A stretch of 64,000 nucleotides of DNA from Ischnura elegans (Eukaryota > Arthropoda > Insecta > Odonata > Coenagrionidae), in contig NC_060246.1 in the NCBI RefSeq assembly GCF_921293095.1, positions 110,960,941 through 111,024,940 of the forward strand. Direction: 5' to 3'. Numbering within the stretch: position 1 is the first letter of the stretch; each line of letters starts with the position of its first letter. Shown here in pieces: positions 23,714 through 56,599 of the stretch. The notes beneath the pieces are model-generated. The model ran no database searches, was not told the origin of the DNA, and was given only the letters and a program-made list of their open reading frames with translations. The translations under genes and the position numbers were made by a program.

Positions 23714-26043
23714 ACATCTGACCCTGGGAATATGAGGTAAATTTATTAGTTGATGATACAGATGGGTAGACTCCACTGGTGACTTGGGCACCCCTTCTAA
23801 CCTAATGTTAAACACCATTGTCACACACCCTTCCCCATGAGTGCATGACCTTTAATCTTACGGGCACCATGTGATAGGATTTCCTTTAAATAGAGGATTC
23901 TTAGTTGTTCTCGTGTCCTAAACGCCTTCACAAATATGAGTTATGCAAAATTAGCACTGATATCAATTCACTAAAAATTCCTTTACCTGACTTATCCAGG
24001 ATTTAATTATAGAAAGTGATCTTTTCGTATCCAATTCAGGGGTGGATTAGGATTATTGATCTGGGGGGAGTACATTACTTTCAGCGCCTCCTTAGTGGGA
24101 AGCAATACCAGAGTGATTATACCTCTAGATATGGAGAGACATATGGTTCTGAAATATTCATCAATTATTTTTAAACTTTGTTTGTTGAGGTGGTACAGTA
24201 AAAACTTTCTATGGAGAGCCATTTCATTGGCGACCACTCTACTGTCCACCCTTGTCTCCATTAAGCCACTACTGACTGTATCACGTGTAAAGGTAACTGA
24301 ATTTAAGATATTCTTAGGATAATGTAGGATGTAAAGCTTAAGAATATGTAGGTGTTCAAGGATAGGCGAATGGGAGAATTGAGTAGATAGCTGCATCAAA
24401 CCAATCTTAGGATTGATGGCTGATGATGATCTTTTCAAAAGAATTACATGTTTTTTGTAACACATTTATTCTGATAACCAGATTGAAAAAAAAAGCTTTC
24501 CAATCCTCTTGCATTCACCACTTTTTCTGGAAAACAGTAACTAAAATTGTAACAGCAGTATTGGCAAATGCAAATTCCACACTTGAGAGATACATACACA
24601 TTGAGGTCATAATGATCATAAATGGCATTCTAATCAGCAATAAAATGCCAAGTTGGACTTGACAACATTTTCCTTCCCAATTAACAAAAGTGTTTTGTTC
24701 TTCAAAATATAAACAGTAAAGAGAGTTTTACCTTAAACAATGTCAATAAGAACATAATGAAGCATTTCACAATCATAAATTCCTCAATTCAACTGTAACT
24801 CAAGTTAACAAAGTGACCAATTACCTGGTCATAATCACAAAAAAGAATGTCAGTAAGTAATTTTCAATGACATTCCTTACTCACTGCTGTCATGATTATT
24901 TTCTTCAGTGCCAGTAATTTAGGGTCCATTTCAGGCTGGATTCGCCGAGAATATCCGTGTAAACATGAAATTTTTAACATTTTAACTAGTTCAAAAAACC
25001 AGAAAAATTATTTTGGAGGTGGCTTCCTACATACTATTATTTACACTGCGACTAAATACTTCTCCCATCCAAGATTAAAATTCACAGTAGAATGTTAAAC
25101 TCTTTATATTGCCGATAAATCCTGGTAGATGACTGAAACAATTAGAGGAACAATCAGGGTTTAGGTTTTAAATCCTAGGTAAACATGAGCACCTTTACAA
25201 CTTGCTTGAGAATTTGCTTGTACACGGCCATTATTCGCAAGTTCATTGTGACTAGGGAAGCTTAGGACTTTTCAGAGAGGTAAACTATTTTGGAAAGCAT
25301 GTTCACTGTGAAGTAAGATGTGGAAAATGGTGATAATTAGAAGAAAATGTAAGAAAACGAGTGTCTTTGATAGCACTTCACCAAAGTTTCAATAGGATTT
25401 GGGCTGCATTTATACTTACAGCAGGCCTAACTTCCGTTCCACTTACAAGGTTGCTGTCACTATGGAGTGAAACAGGAATGTGTTGGGTTGGGGCAAAACT
25501 GGGCCCTGAAATTGGGATTTTTTCCAGGGGGAAAATTGTTTTTGAAAAGGAAGAGAAGTCATAAATACAAATACTGAAAATTGAAAGTCAATGAGCAAGA
25601 AACCTTTTATCTTTTTTACAAACATTTTACCCCAAAGTTACTCAAAACATCACAACATGAACCAGCCCACTGCAGCACAATCAACCCATCCCCTGTATTT
25701 ACACGTCCATTTGACGTGTGATATGTAGTTGATTACCAAAGCAGAAAGTTACTTATAAAAAGAAATGATAAATGATGGTAAAAGAGCAACTTACTGCTTG
25801 CTGCACCACCTGGTGTGGAAAGGAGGAAGTTAACTAAAAAAATAAAATACCGTCAAAAATAGCCGTTCATAAAGAAAAAGTCCATGGTATAGCAAAAAAA
25901 AGTTAACACAGTGAAAGTTACGAATTTTTAAAGCTCTTTCTTTGAACCTAATAAATAACGTATAAGTTAGGCATAAGGTGATGTGAAAAACATTTTCAAA
26001 CAAATTGTAGTGCAACACTATGACCTGTATACCATTCCCACGT
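23714..26043. other. no gene seen
   Basis: AT-rich DNA without convincing frames, RNA genes or clear inverted-repeat elements. Confidence 0.5.
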
Positions 26044-26050
26044 GATTGAT

Positions 26051-26056
26051 TTTATT
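26051..26056 (-). promoter_or_regulatory. candidate polyadenylation signal of the ZAD zinc-finger gene
   Basis: AATAAA on the minus strand lies 88 bases past the stop codon at 26144. The position is suitable, but AATAAA is common in this AT-rich DNA. Confidence 0.4.
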
Positions 26057-26143
26057 ACTGTGAATTTTATCAATTGGGATGATAATAAAAACAGTCAGCC
26101 GGAAAAAATATTCAAGCACACAGTTGGAATCCAGTTGAGTGAC

Positions 26144-48453
<22,310 letters not shown>

Positions 48454-48900
48454 ACTGACAGGATTTAAAATTTATGGGGCTTTGACGGAAATTTATTTCA
48501 CTTCAGGCCTCACAAGAATCTCATTATAATTAACAGATGCCTCAAGTAATTGCCCGTGACCGCTGTCATGTCGCACCTTCTCTTCTATTCGTAATTGAAG
48601 TCCTGTACTTGGAGGTGGTGGAAATTCTGAGAAGGATATTTACAATAGGCCAGCTGGGTGAAAAGAATCCTTTGATCTATAATTCGAAGGAAAGAAGTCG
48701 CCAAGGCTGTAGCTTTTGCTGGGATAACTATTATCTTGCCATAACCATTGGTACTTAACGAAATTAACATAATACATTACAGGATTAAAGTGTATAATTT
48801 CTTAAGACTTCGATCGCGCAGGCTCTTCCCGATGGATCGCGCGGGATGCGCACCAATGCGCACATCTTTCGTCAGCAAGGTGGCGCCTCTGGTAGACAAG
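48454..48900 (-). promoter_or_regulatory. upstream region of the ZAD zinc-finger gene
   Basis: Immediately 5' of the start codon. A GC-rich island at 48810-48900 (GATCGCGCAGG, GATCGCGCGGG, ATGCGC repeats) contrasts with the AT-rich surroundings. It contains AAGGTGGCGCC at 48877-48887, matching the core of the CTCF motif. The transcription start was not located. Confidence 0.35.
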
Positions 48901-49214
48901 ACACGAACTACTAGCTCATTGGTGAATGTTTTCAAATTTATTTTTTCCTGCGCATTTATTCGCTCTAAGCCAGGCAGAATTTTCTAAAGCTAGGAATTAT
49001 GATCTTTGTATTTTTTACTTCGTGAGTTAATGAAAATTTGTCTTCAGATCACTTTTCATCCTTATTTTCTGTACTTGGAGATCCATCAAATAAATATTTT
49101 CCTCAAGATCGGTTTGTGTTGATATAGCCTGCTTTACTCCTTTGTGCGTGGTTGAAGAATCAGAATTTCAATTCGGTTGATACAATTATCTCAGGGTTTC
49201 ATCTGCTAAGATCT

Positions 49215-49445
49215 CACGTCAGTAGCGGATGCAGAAAACACTCAATGATATTTTGAGTTACCTATACTTTTATCGTAATAAAAAATAATCAAGTTACATG
49301 CAAAGTATGAGATAGTTTTATTCAAACTGATTATACGCATATACAACACAATGCCATCTTATGACATAAAATCTTGTGTGTGGTTCTGCAATGTTCGTCA
49401 ATGAAGGCGGCCCCGCAAGGGGGAAGGGGGGGGGGCGCCCCCCAT
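49215..49445. mobile_element. relative of the 3413-3669 repeat, opposite orientation
   Basis: It starts GTAGCGGATGCAGAAAACACTCAA, continues with CCTATACTTTTATCGTAATA and ends in a G/C-rich stretch, the same order as the other copy read backwards. The end-to-end match shows an interspersed family. Confidence 0.5.
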
Positions 49446-50165
49446 ATGTATACGCCATCTGTCTCACGTAACCGTGTGCTGCTGGGGCTTGGATTGCCCA
49501 CTCCTATGTTGTATACTTACCACTGGCTAAGCCACAGGGGAGGGTTTCCGGGTTACAACTCTCCCTTGAGCCTATAAAAGTAGTAAGATGGGATCTATAA
49601 ATAACCTTCAAAAAATACCCTTACAAAATTACTGTTTTTGAGTCCTAAAAATAACGTTTTTAATGTTAAAAATCTCAAAAAATTTCCGGGGAGGACCCCC
49701 ATTTGCCGTGGGGTGTTTTCCATACACCCCGAAATCACCGGTAAACCCCCCCCCCCCCCATGTGTCAAAATTCCTGACTACGCCACTCATAGGCGGATGC
49801 AAGGCAGTGCGTAGGTATTATGTACTCCCGGAGTGAAATCTCTGGAATACTGGTGCGAATACGGGTGCAAGGGGGCACGCGCCCCCCCTAGAACTCCCAT
49901 TATCATTTCGTTCGTTTTGTATTACGAGGTATCCTTGTGCCCCCCCCCCCCCAGAATAAAATCCTGGACACGGCCTTTTTTGTGCCCCCCCAGAAAGAAA
50001 TCCTGGGTCCGCCCCTGACGCCACTGTTATCATGCATACATTTTTCGGTGCCTCAGGGCCCCCGCGCACTGGCAACTTTAATCACCGCAGCTAAATAATT
50101 TACTCACCGAGTTGCTCGCTACCGCGCACTGGCGATTAAATAGTTGCCCCTCAGCTCAGTTTACA

Positions 50166-50267
50166 ATGGATCTCGTGGAAGCTGGTTGTGTTGTTGCGCT
50201 CATTCTGAGACAGCGAAAAAATAAGCATAGGAGCAAAATGTTTTGGGTACAGCATTTATCCTTGTGA
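50166..50267 (+). pseudogene. Harbinger-like transposase N-terminal remnant
   Basis: The frame MDLVEAGCVVALILRQRKNK continues with HRSKMFWVQHLSL to a stop. A basic run followed by WVxxL is typical at the start of PIF/Harbinger transposases. The catalytic domain is not readable downstream. Confidence 0.4.
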
Positions 50268-50709
50268 GCTATCCTCTTTTTAGAGTATTTTACATAAAGT
50301 ATACTGTGTGTAAAATTGGTGGGAGAAGTTCATAGAACTTTCGTTTAATCTAAAATGTTGTTGCCTTTAATTCCAATTTATTATCGAGTTACTTAAAATT
50401 GATCACGAATTCCAGCACCTAAATATAATAGATATCTTAATCAAATTAAATAAATCTGGTTTATATAGGTACCAGGAATGATCTTTAATAGCTTGAATCG
50501 CAAATTGGTCACCAGAGAAGCTGTAAAAATGGTGGAGGGGCTATAATTTAATATGGGACCAGATATCAGGGAAGAGATACATCCATCTTGTTATACATGT
50601 AAAGGAGACTGAACTATTGAAAAGAGACCATGTTAGATGGAGAAACACATGAGGAGGAAACTAAAGAAAATAAAATATGGCGCGAGCTAGGAAGGGTTAG
50701 GCTGCAGTA

Positions 50710-50945
50710 AGTGGCGTAACTATGGGGGAGGGGGGGTGAGGGGATAGATTCCCCCCAAACCATCAGATAGAAAAAATATTTAAAAACATTGCCTAGAATT
50801 GGAATATAATAACTGTATCTGATTAAATTAATATTTTTAGCGCCAAAATGATGTAAAATGTATATCGAGGCATGTCATTTTTCAAAAATTTTCCCGCCCC
50901 AGGCCATCCCATCCCCCCAAAGCATATTCCTAGTTGCGCCACTGA
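50710..50945. mobile_element. hAT-type MITE with 8-bp target duplication
   Basis: The ends AGTGGCGTAAC and GTTGCGCCACT are inverted. CTGCAGTA is duplicated exactly at 50702-50709 and 50946-50953. An 8-bp duplication is characteristic of hAT elements. This suggests that the similar CAGTGGC-type elements in the window also belong to hAT. Confidence 0.7.
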
Positions 50946-51487
50946 CTGCAGTACAGCAATCATTGGATTGCAATCACGATTGCGATACTGTGATTGAACC
51001 TTTGGGGATACATATTGCTTTCTTGTTTTTGGTAATCCTCTATTCAGAATCACTAACTTATCTTTGACATGTAAGTACGATTCCTCTATTATATCCAATA
51101 TAAATTTGAATGAATTATACATACTTTCCGCCTTTTATTAATTGTAATTTGCTTCGTTCAAACAACTTTTATGTCATAATGCTCACTAATTTAAAAAAAA
51201 TGTGAATTTTATAAGGAGCCGAAAAGAGCCTGCACCAGAAAATAAAGAAGAACGATAGGATAATATTTCAGCATTGCATTTTAAACGAAAATTTACGAAA
51301 AAAGTTTTTCTATGGAGTAACCCGCACCTGTGCAGATTAGCTCCAAATTCGCTGCAGGAACGATTGGCGCCGCCTCATTCGAACTTACGACGCGATTTTT
51401 AACATGGATGGCCGAATCTTTCCGTTAGGGTATATGACCGTTGGTTGTGAACATAGAGCTTCTATAGATATATATATATATATATAT

Positions 51488-52128
51488 ATATAAATAGTTC
51501 AAGTTAATAACGATAAACACAGAGACACAAAAAAGAAACACTCACATTGAAAAAATAAACTCGTCGAAGCTATCGAAGCACTTCAGGCTTCTTCGTCAGC
51601 TGAAGAATGAATGGTGAGGAAAGGAGAGGGTTGGAAAAGGGAAAAGAGGGGTAAGGGGAGAGGTGTATGGGGAGGGGGAGTTAGGAATAGGGGTTAGGAT
51701 GCAACGTTCAGACCCGGAGAGCTATTGGCTTGAAAGTGCCAAATGCACGCCAATTCGAGGGTGTGGAGGTTGAGGGCGGAGTCGGTGGGAGGGAGGGAGG
51801 CAATAATCATTATTGCCTCCCTCCCTCCCACCGACTCCGCCCTCAACCTCCACACCCTCGAATTGGCGTGCATTTGGCACTTTCAAGCCAATAGCTCTCC
51901 GGGTCTGAACGTTGCATCCTAACCCCTATTCCTAACTCCCCCTCCCCATACACCTCTCCCCTTACCCCTCTTTTCCCTTTTCCAACCCTCTCCTTTCCTC
52001 ACCATTCATTCTTCAGCTGACGAAGAAGCCTGAAGTGCTTCGATAGCTTCGACGAGTTTATTTTTTCAATGTGAGTGTTTCTTTTTTGTGTCTCTGTGTT
52101 TATCGTTATTAACTTGAACTATTTATAT
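51488..52128. repeat. perfect 641-bp palindrome
   Basis: The arms are 320 bases and the loop is a single base (51808, within GCAATAATCATTATTGC). The stretches compared base by base were identical in inverse. The left arm is preceded by an (AT)n run at 51471-51491. The arm includes GAAGTGCTTCGATAGC and a purine-rich GGAGGGAGGGAGG block next to the centre. No coding frame. Confidence 0.9.
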
Positions 52129-52199
52129 TACGTGCCACGTGCATATCATATTTTCCAAAACATTGTGTATATATATATATAGATATATCTCTATGGTTG

Positions 52200-52870
52200 T
52201 GAAGGTTGTGAATTTATGGCTTCCAAACACAATCCAGAGCTTGTTCAATAAATTAAAGTACCGCAAATAATCCCAAAAGGTAATGGGGCCAGAGCAACAT
52301 TTGCAGTAAAATTGAGAATTAGGAAGAAGGAACGGGAGGAATAAAATAAAAGAAATGGTGGCGTCGAGTGAAGGTGTAACGCACACACCGAAGCGGAAGG
52401 ACACATCAACCTACCCAATGTGGTGTTTTTAAATAGGAATCTTATTTCGAACAACAGAAATGATTGAAATAATTGAAGGCGCCGTGACGACTTGAACGAA
52501 GAAAAAGAAATGAATCAAGATCAAAAACTTAGAAGGAATGAGAGAAATTCCAAGGCCCAACATTATATAGTCTCTACAATAGAGATCCGTGGTTCACCAT
52601 GTAATATGCTGTGAAACAGTAGTTGTTGGACAAGTGGAAAAAAGAAGTATAGGAAAGTGAAGAAAAGAATTTCGAAGAATCTCAAGAGGATGAAGAAAAT
52701 CAAGATGAAGAAAATTTAATGAAAGGTGTTAAATGAAGGGAAGGTGTAAATATTCTGAGGTTGTTGTGTATTTACATAATGCTAGTAAGTGAAGTTGTAA
52801 ATATATGGCTTCCAAATACAATCCAGAGCTTGATCAGTAATTAAAATTACCGTAAATAACCCCAAAACTT
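52200..52870. repeat. direct repeat pair flanking about 0.5 kb
   Basis: ATGGCTTCCAAACACAATCC at about 52215 recurs as ATGGCTTCCAAATACAATCC at about 52806. Both are followed by AGAGCTTG and a matching 35 bases. The copies start 591 bases apart, consistent with an internal duplication in the Harbinger-like element. Confidence 0.6.
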
Positions 52871-52972
52871 GAAACTATGAGACCTTTACAAAACGCGTCC
52901 TGCAAAACACTTTCCAAAATGCGCTCCGAACAAGGGCCGTCAAGCAACTGAAAAGTTGACAGTGCGCGGGGT

Positions 52973-53745
52973 TGGGCAAAAACCCACGCGATCTCTCCTC
53001 TGATGTGTATACTACAAAGTTCCTTGGACTTCTAATCTCAACCAACCTTGATTGGGCACCTCACATACAGGTTGTACTCAAAAAAGTCTCCGTGGGTATA
53101 TGGTATACTATGCTAAAATCCATTCTCATATATTTCTTATGGCATTTTGTTTTGGGGAAACTCACCTGTGGCTAAAAGAGCCTTTTCAGCCCAAAAACAA
53201 GCTATTAAAGCTATGTACCATGTCCCTATTCGCACTCCAGGTAAAATCTTCTTGGTTTAATCTCAAATCCTCACCCTCCCTTCTTTGTATATCCTTACAC
53301 GTGCCTGCTTTGTTGAAGCAAACCCTTCCCACTTTCTTCCCAATTCTAACTACCATGATCACCTCGACCGTTCAAGAAATAACATCCGCTCAAACCAGTA
53401 TTCCAGCTTTCTCTGTCTGAAAGGTCCCAACCACTCTGCCTCGATTCTTTACAATAAAGTTCCCGAAGACATAAAAAAATAGCAACTCACTCTCCGTATT
53501 AAAAAAGAAACTAAAACTTCTCCTAGCTGAAAAATGCTACTACAGTGTTAATGAATATTTGGAGCATGCATTGTAAGGTAATTCCTAGATGGCAACTAGA
53601 ATTGCCTATTTTTTCCATGCTTCTGTTAGTATTTAACCCCCTGGACTCTGTTTTAATGTTGTACATATCATAGTTAAATGATTATCTTGGGAATTCCCAA
53701 TAATCTTATCCTGGTAATTTCAATATTCATGTATGTATGTATACA
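52973..53745 (+). pseudogene. degenerate 3' fragment of a Jockey/CR1-like LINE
   Basis: It starts with KFLGLLISTNLDWAPHIQ, the conserved KFLGV-x-DxxLxWxxHI block after the RT. It then continues in shifting frames with LFALQVKSS and KGPNHSASILYNKVPEDIKK. It ends near ATGTATGTATGTATACATTA. Several frameshifts mark it as older than the other two fragments. It begins directly at the right end of the Harbinger-like element. Confidence 0.55.
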
Positions 53746-54297
53746 TTATGTAGGCCCAACCAATGAGAGCGAGTTGAGTGGAAACGAGGAACATTTTTAG
53801 CGCTTCAGTTGTCGCACGTCCACCGCGTAAACCTCTCATAGTGCTTCCCGTCCATCTTCTCGTGCTTTGCATTTTTTTAAATTTCACACTCATTTTTAAA
53901 TATGAAACACCTAGAGGTGTCCCCACCGTTAAAATGATTTAAGTAAGTTTAAATTGGTCTTTCCATTCCTCTGATAAATTGTATTGTATACTCGTCACTT
54001 ACAAATTTCACATGGCAGACAGAGGTGGTTAGTGCTAGATAAAAATTGGAGGTGCCGGGATGAGAAAATAGGTATTTCAATCATTGGCGGATCTGTTGGG
54101 GGGGGGGGGGGAGTTAAGAGGCCTGTAGCCCCCCATTGGGTCAAAACCCACCCTTAATAAAATCGAAATTTTTGGAGGCTGCCACTTTGCGCAAAACTAT
54201 TTAGTTATCTTTCCGATATATTTACCTACTTTAACGAATTGAATTACAATTTACCTCTAACCTTAGGGCCTATTTTACACGCTTTAGGTATGTAACA

Positions 54298-54460
54298 ATC
54301 CAGAGGCAGATCCAGAGAGGGGCTAAGGGAGTTTATAGCCCCCCTCTTGGGTATCCGATTTACCCTAATGGTAATTTTGTTGGGACCACCACTACTGCTA
54401 GAAAGTTACCTCCCACTTAGCCCACCTTGTCCCAATCCTGTATTCGCCACTGATATTTTA
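54298..54460. mobile_element. small inverted-repeat MITE with GGCAGATCCAG / CGCCACTG ends
   Basis: CCAGAGGCAGATCCAGAG opens and TTCGCCACTGATA closes it; G/C-rich flanks surround an AT-richer core. It resembles the other CAGTGGCGGATCCAG elements here. A neighbouring copy at about 54083-54180 is similar but with a G-run. Confidence 0.35.
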
Positions 54461-55329
54461 ATTTATAGCTCTCCCTTTCGCAGATTGTGCCGCCAAGTGA
54501 TTCAATATTTAATTTCATTCACTCATGGATGGTATTTAAACATGAGGGTGGTGGTCATCCATTCCTTCTAGCGGAACACTTCGCTCGGCATGGATCTTCA
54601 TCGGGAATGTGCGAAGGTTTCACCGGGGATCCTTCGATTAGTTGCCCAATACTGTAGGTATTAGGGTACCTTGCTCCTCTTAATTGTTTATTTTGGTAGA
54701 GAATCCTATTTGAAGCTCTTGACCGATTTTAGTTTTTTTATTTTAAGTTACAGAAGAAGTGTAACTGAGAGGGAAGTTTACTCGCGACGTCAAAATTCAG
54801 ATATTCATTCAAAAGGCTAATGCAACTCGTCATCGGTCCGTTAGCGATGGTGGCATTTATGCCTTGATTGGTAGAAAGAGCTTCTCCATGTTAGAGCTGA
54901 AGCCTGATCGCTGATCTTATTCCTATTCACCTATTCAGTTCTTGCTTCCCGATTACTGCACAAAAATCTTCCTAACTACTAGAGCATGATCTCCATTCCG
55001 GAAAACTGGCGAGTTTCCATTGATCCCTGGCGGTAAGTATTTCCTAGATAACTACAATTATCTACTAACTATTTCCGAGGAAAAAAATATCCTCCCTTTA
55101 CTCACGCCACCTTACCGTCAAAAATAAGTTTACATATAATTTCGACAACCTTCAGGGGCCGATTCAGGATTTCTTTCTGGGAGGGGGCCGTATCTAGGCC
55201 AAACTAGGCCGTATCCAGGATTTTGTTCTGAGGAGGGGGGGGGGGGCAACAAGGATATCTCGTAATACAAAACGAACGCAATGATAGTGGGGCCGTATTA
55301 AAAATCTTTCATATTTTTAAGGGCCTGTG

Positions 55330-55960
55330 CCCCCGTGCCCCTAGGTCCGCCTTTGACAACCTTCATATCCTTTTCTGGAACAACTCGTTTCCTGCGACGT
55401 AAATGCGTTGATAAAACATCGAAGTCCATTGAATATGAGAGAATTAGCTCTGCGGCCTTGGCAAGTAAATGTAAAATGAGTTTCTCCAAAAGCCGTAACG
55501 ATTTACACTTGTCCGTTTTTCACCGATCCGGGTTTGCTGCAATAGCTAGCGAAGATGGAAAATGACTGCGGGGAACAAACACAGCCTCTCAATCAGCAAA
55601 GCCTTGGCACTCAATCACACACACACGTAGACACCAAGACACAAAGGTTAAAACTGCCGGGAGAATAAGCTCAAGAAGAGCGGGTCAAGATGTATAATAG
55701 GAAAATGAGAAGCGTACGCTTGTCCGTTTTACACCGACCCGGGTTTGCTGCAATGGTTTGCGAAGATGGAAAAGGACGGAATGGGTCGGTGTAAAACAGA
55801 CAAGTGTAACTCGTTACGGCTTTTGGAGCACCTCATTTTACAACTATCGAAGTCCATATTTTCTACTCGAGGCAAGCCTTTGCAAGCGTGGTGGTTCAAT
55901 CCCCTCTCCCCCCACCCCAAAAATTGTTGGAATAGGATATCATCTTGACTGAAGCCCCTC
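55330..55960. repeat. complex repeat with direct and inverted copies of a 60-70-base segment
   Basis: A segment holding CTTGTCCGTTTT...GGGTTTGCTGCAATAG...GCGAAGATGGAAAA occurs directly at about 55505 and 55715. Its partner with AAAAGCCGTAACG is inverted at about 55785-55845. The family is not recognised and the open frames within it look incidental. Confidence 0.55.
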
Positions 55961-56387
55961 GCCCGACATGCACTCCCCTCCCCTATATAATTTCGGGTAC
56001 CCTTTGTTTCATGATACCATCCCGTTTTTTCTAAACCAAGACGAAATGTTTATTATTTTCGTATGTTTTGAGGCTTTGGTGGAAAAAGTCTACAAATTAT
56101 AAGTAGAGCGAATTCTTATCTTCTCAAATTTTTTTCTTATATGGTGAATTTACATGATATCAAGACAAATAATGGGTTAAACATTAGGAAAAAATCGGCT
56201 TTATCGGGCCAGATTGTTGCTAAAAGTTCTTATAAATTCGTTTCACCTCACTAACACCTCAATGATTTTTTGATTGAAATTTAATTTAACTCAAAAAGTC
56301 TTTTAACATGATTTTCTTGTTCGGATTCAGGAAGGTGAAAAAGTAATTTTAACAAGCAAACTTCGGATAATTTTTGGATTTAGGGGA

Positions 56388-56590
56388 TGCACGGTGGCGT
56401 AATGAGTAGAGCGCGTGGCACTTGATCGAAGTTTTCAGGGTTCAAATTCCGTGTGAAACCTGCGGACATCCTCGAAATTCAGGTGGTTGGGGGAATGGAA
56501 CTGAGCCCATACCATGAAAGTGTGTTATTCATACGCATCGCATACAATTTGAACGAGTTCAACCTACGGGTTGAATTACTGAGAGAGTTG
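56388..56590 (+). repeat. tRNA-derived SINE
   Basis: The head GGTGGCGTAATGAGTAGAGC has an A-box form, and 30-odd bases later AGGGTTCAAATTCC gives the B box. The tRNA-like part spans about 80 bases and is followed by an unrelated body. This is the clearest SINE in the window. A real tRNA is unlikely because the acceptor stem does not pair. Confidence 0.6.
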
Positions 56591-56599
56591 GAGATTTAA

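Larger units (their letters stand above)
50056..52972 (+). mobile_element. PIF/Harbinger-like DNA transposon, decayed, with nested inserts
   Basis: Left end GGGCCCCCGCGCACTGGCAA at about 50057; right end, inverted, GCCCAACCCCGCGCACTGTC at about 52972. Both continue into AACTTT. A short transposase start (50166-50267) lies just inside the left end. The interior holds a hAT-type MITE (50710-50945) and a 641-bp palindrome (51488-52128). A clear three-base target duplication was not found, so the exact borders are uncertain. Confidence 0.5.
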
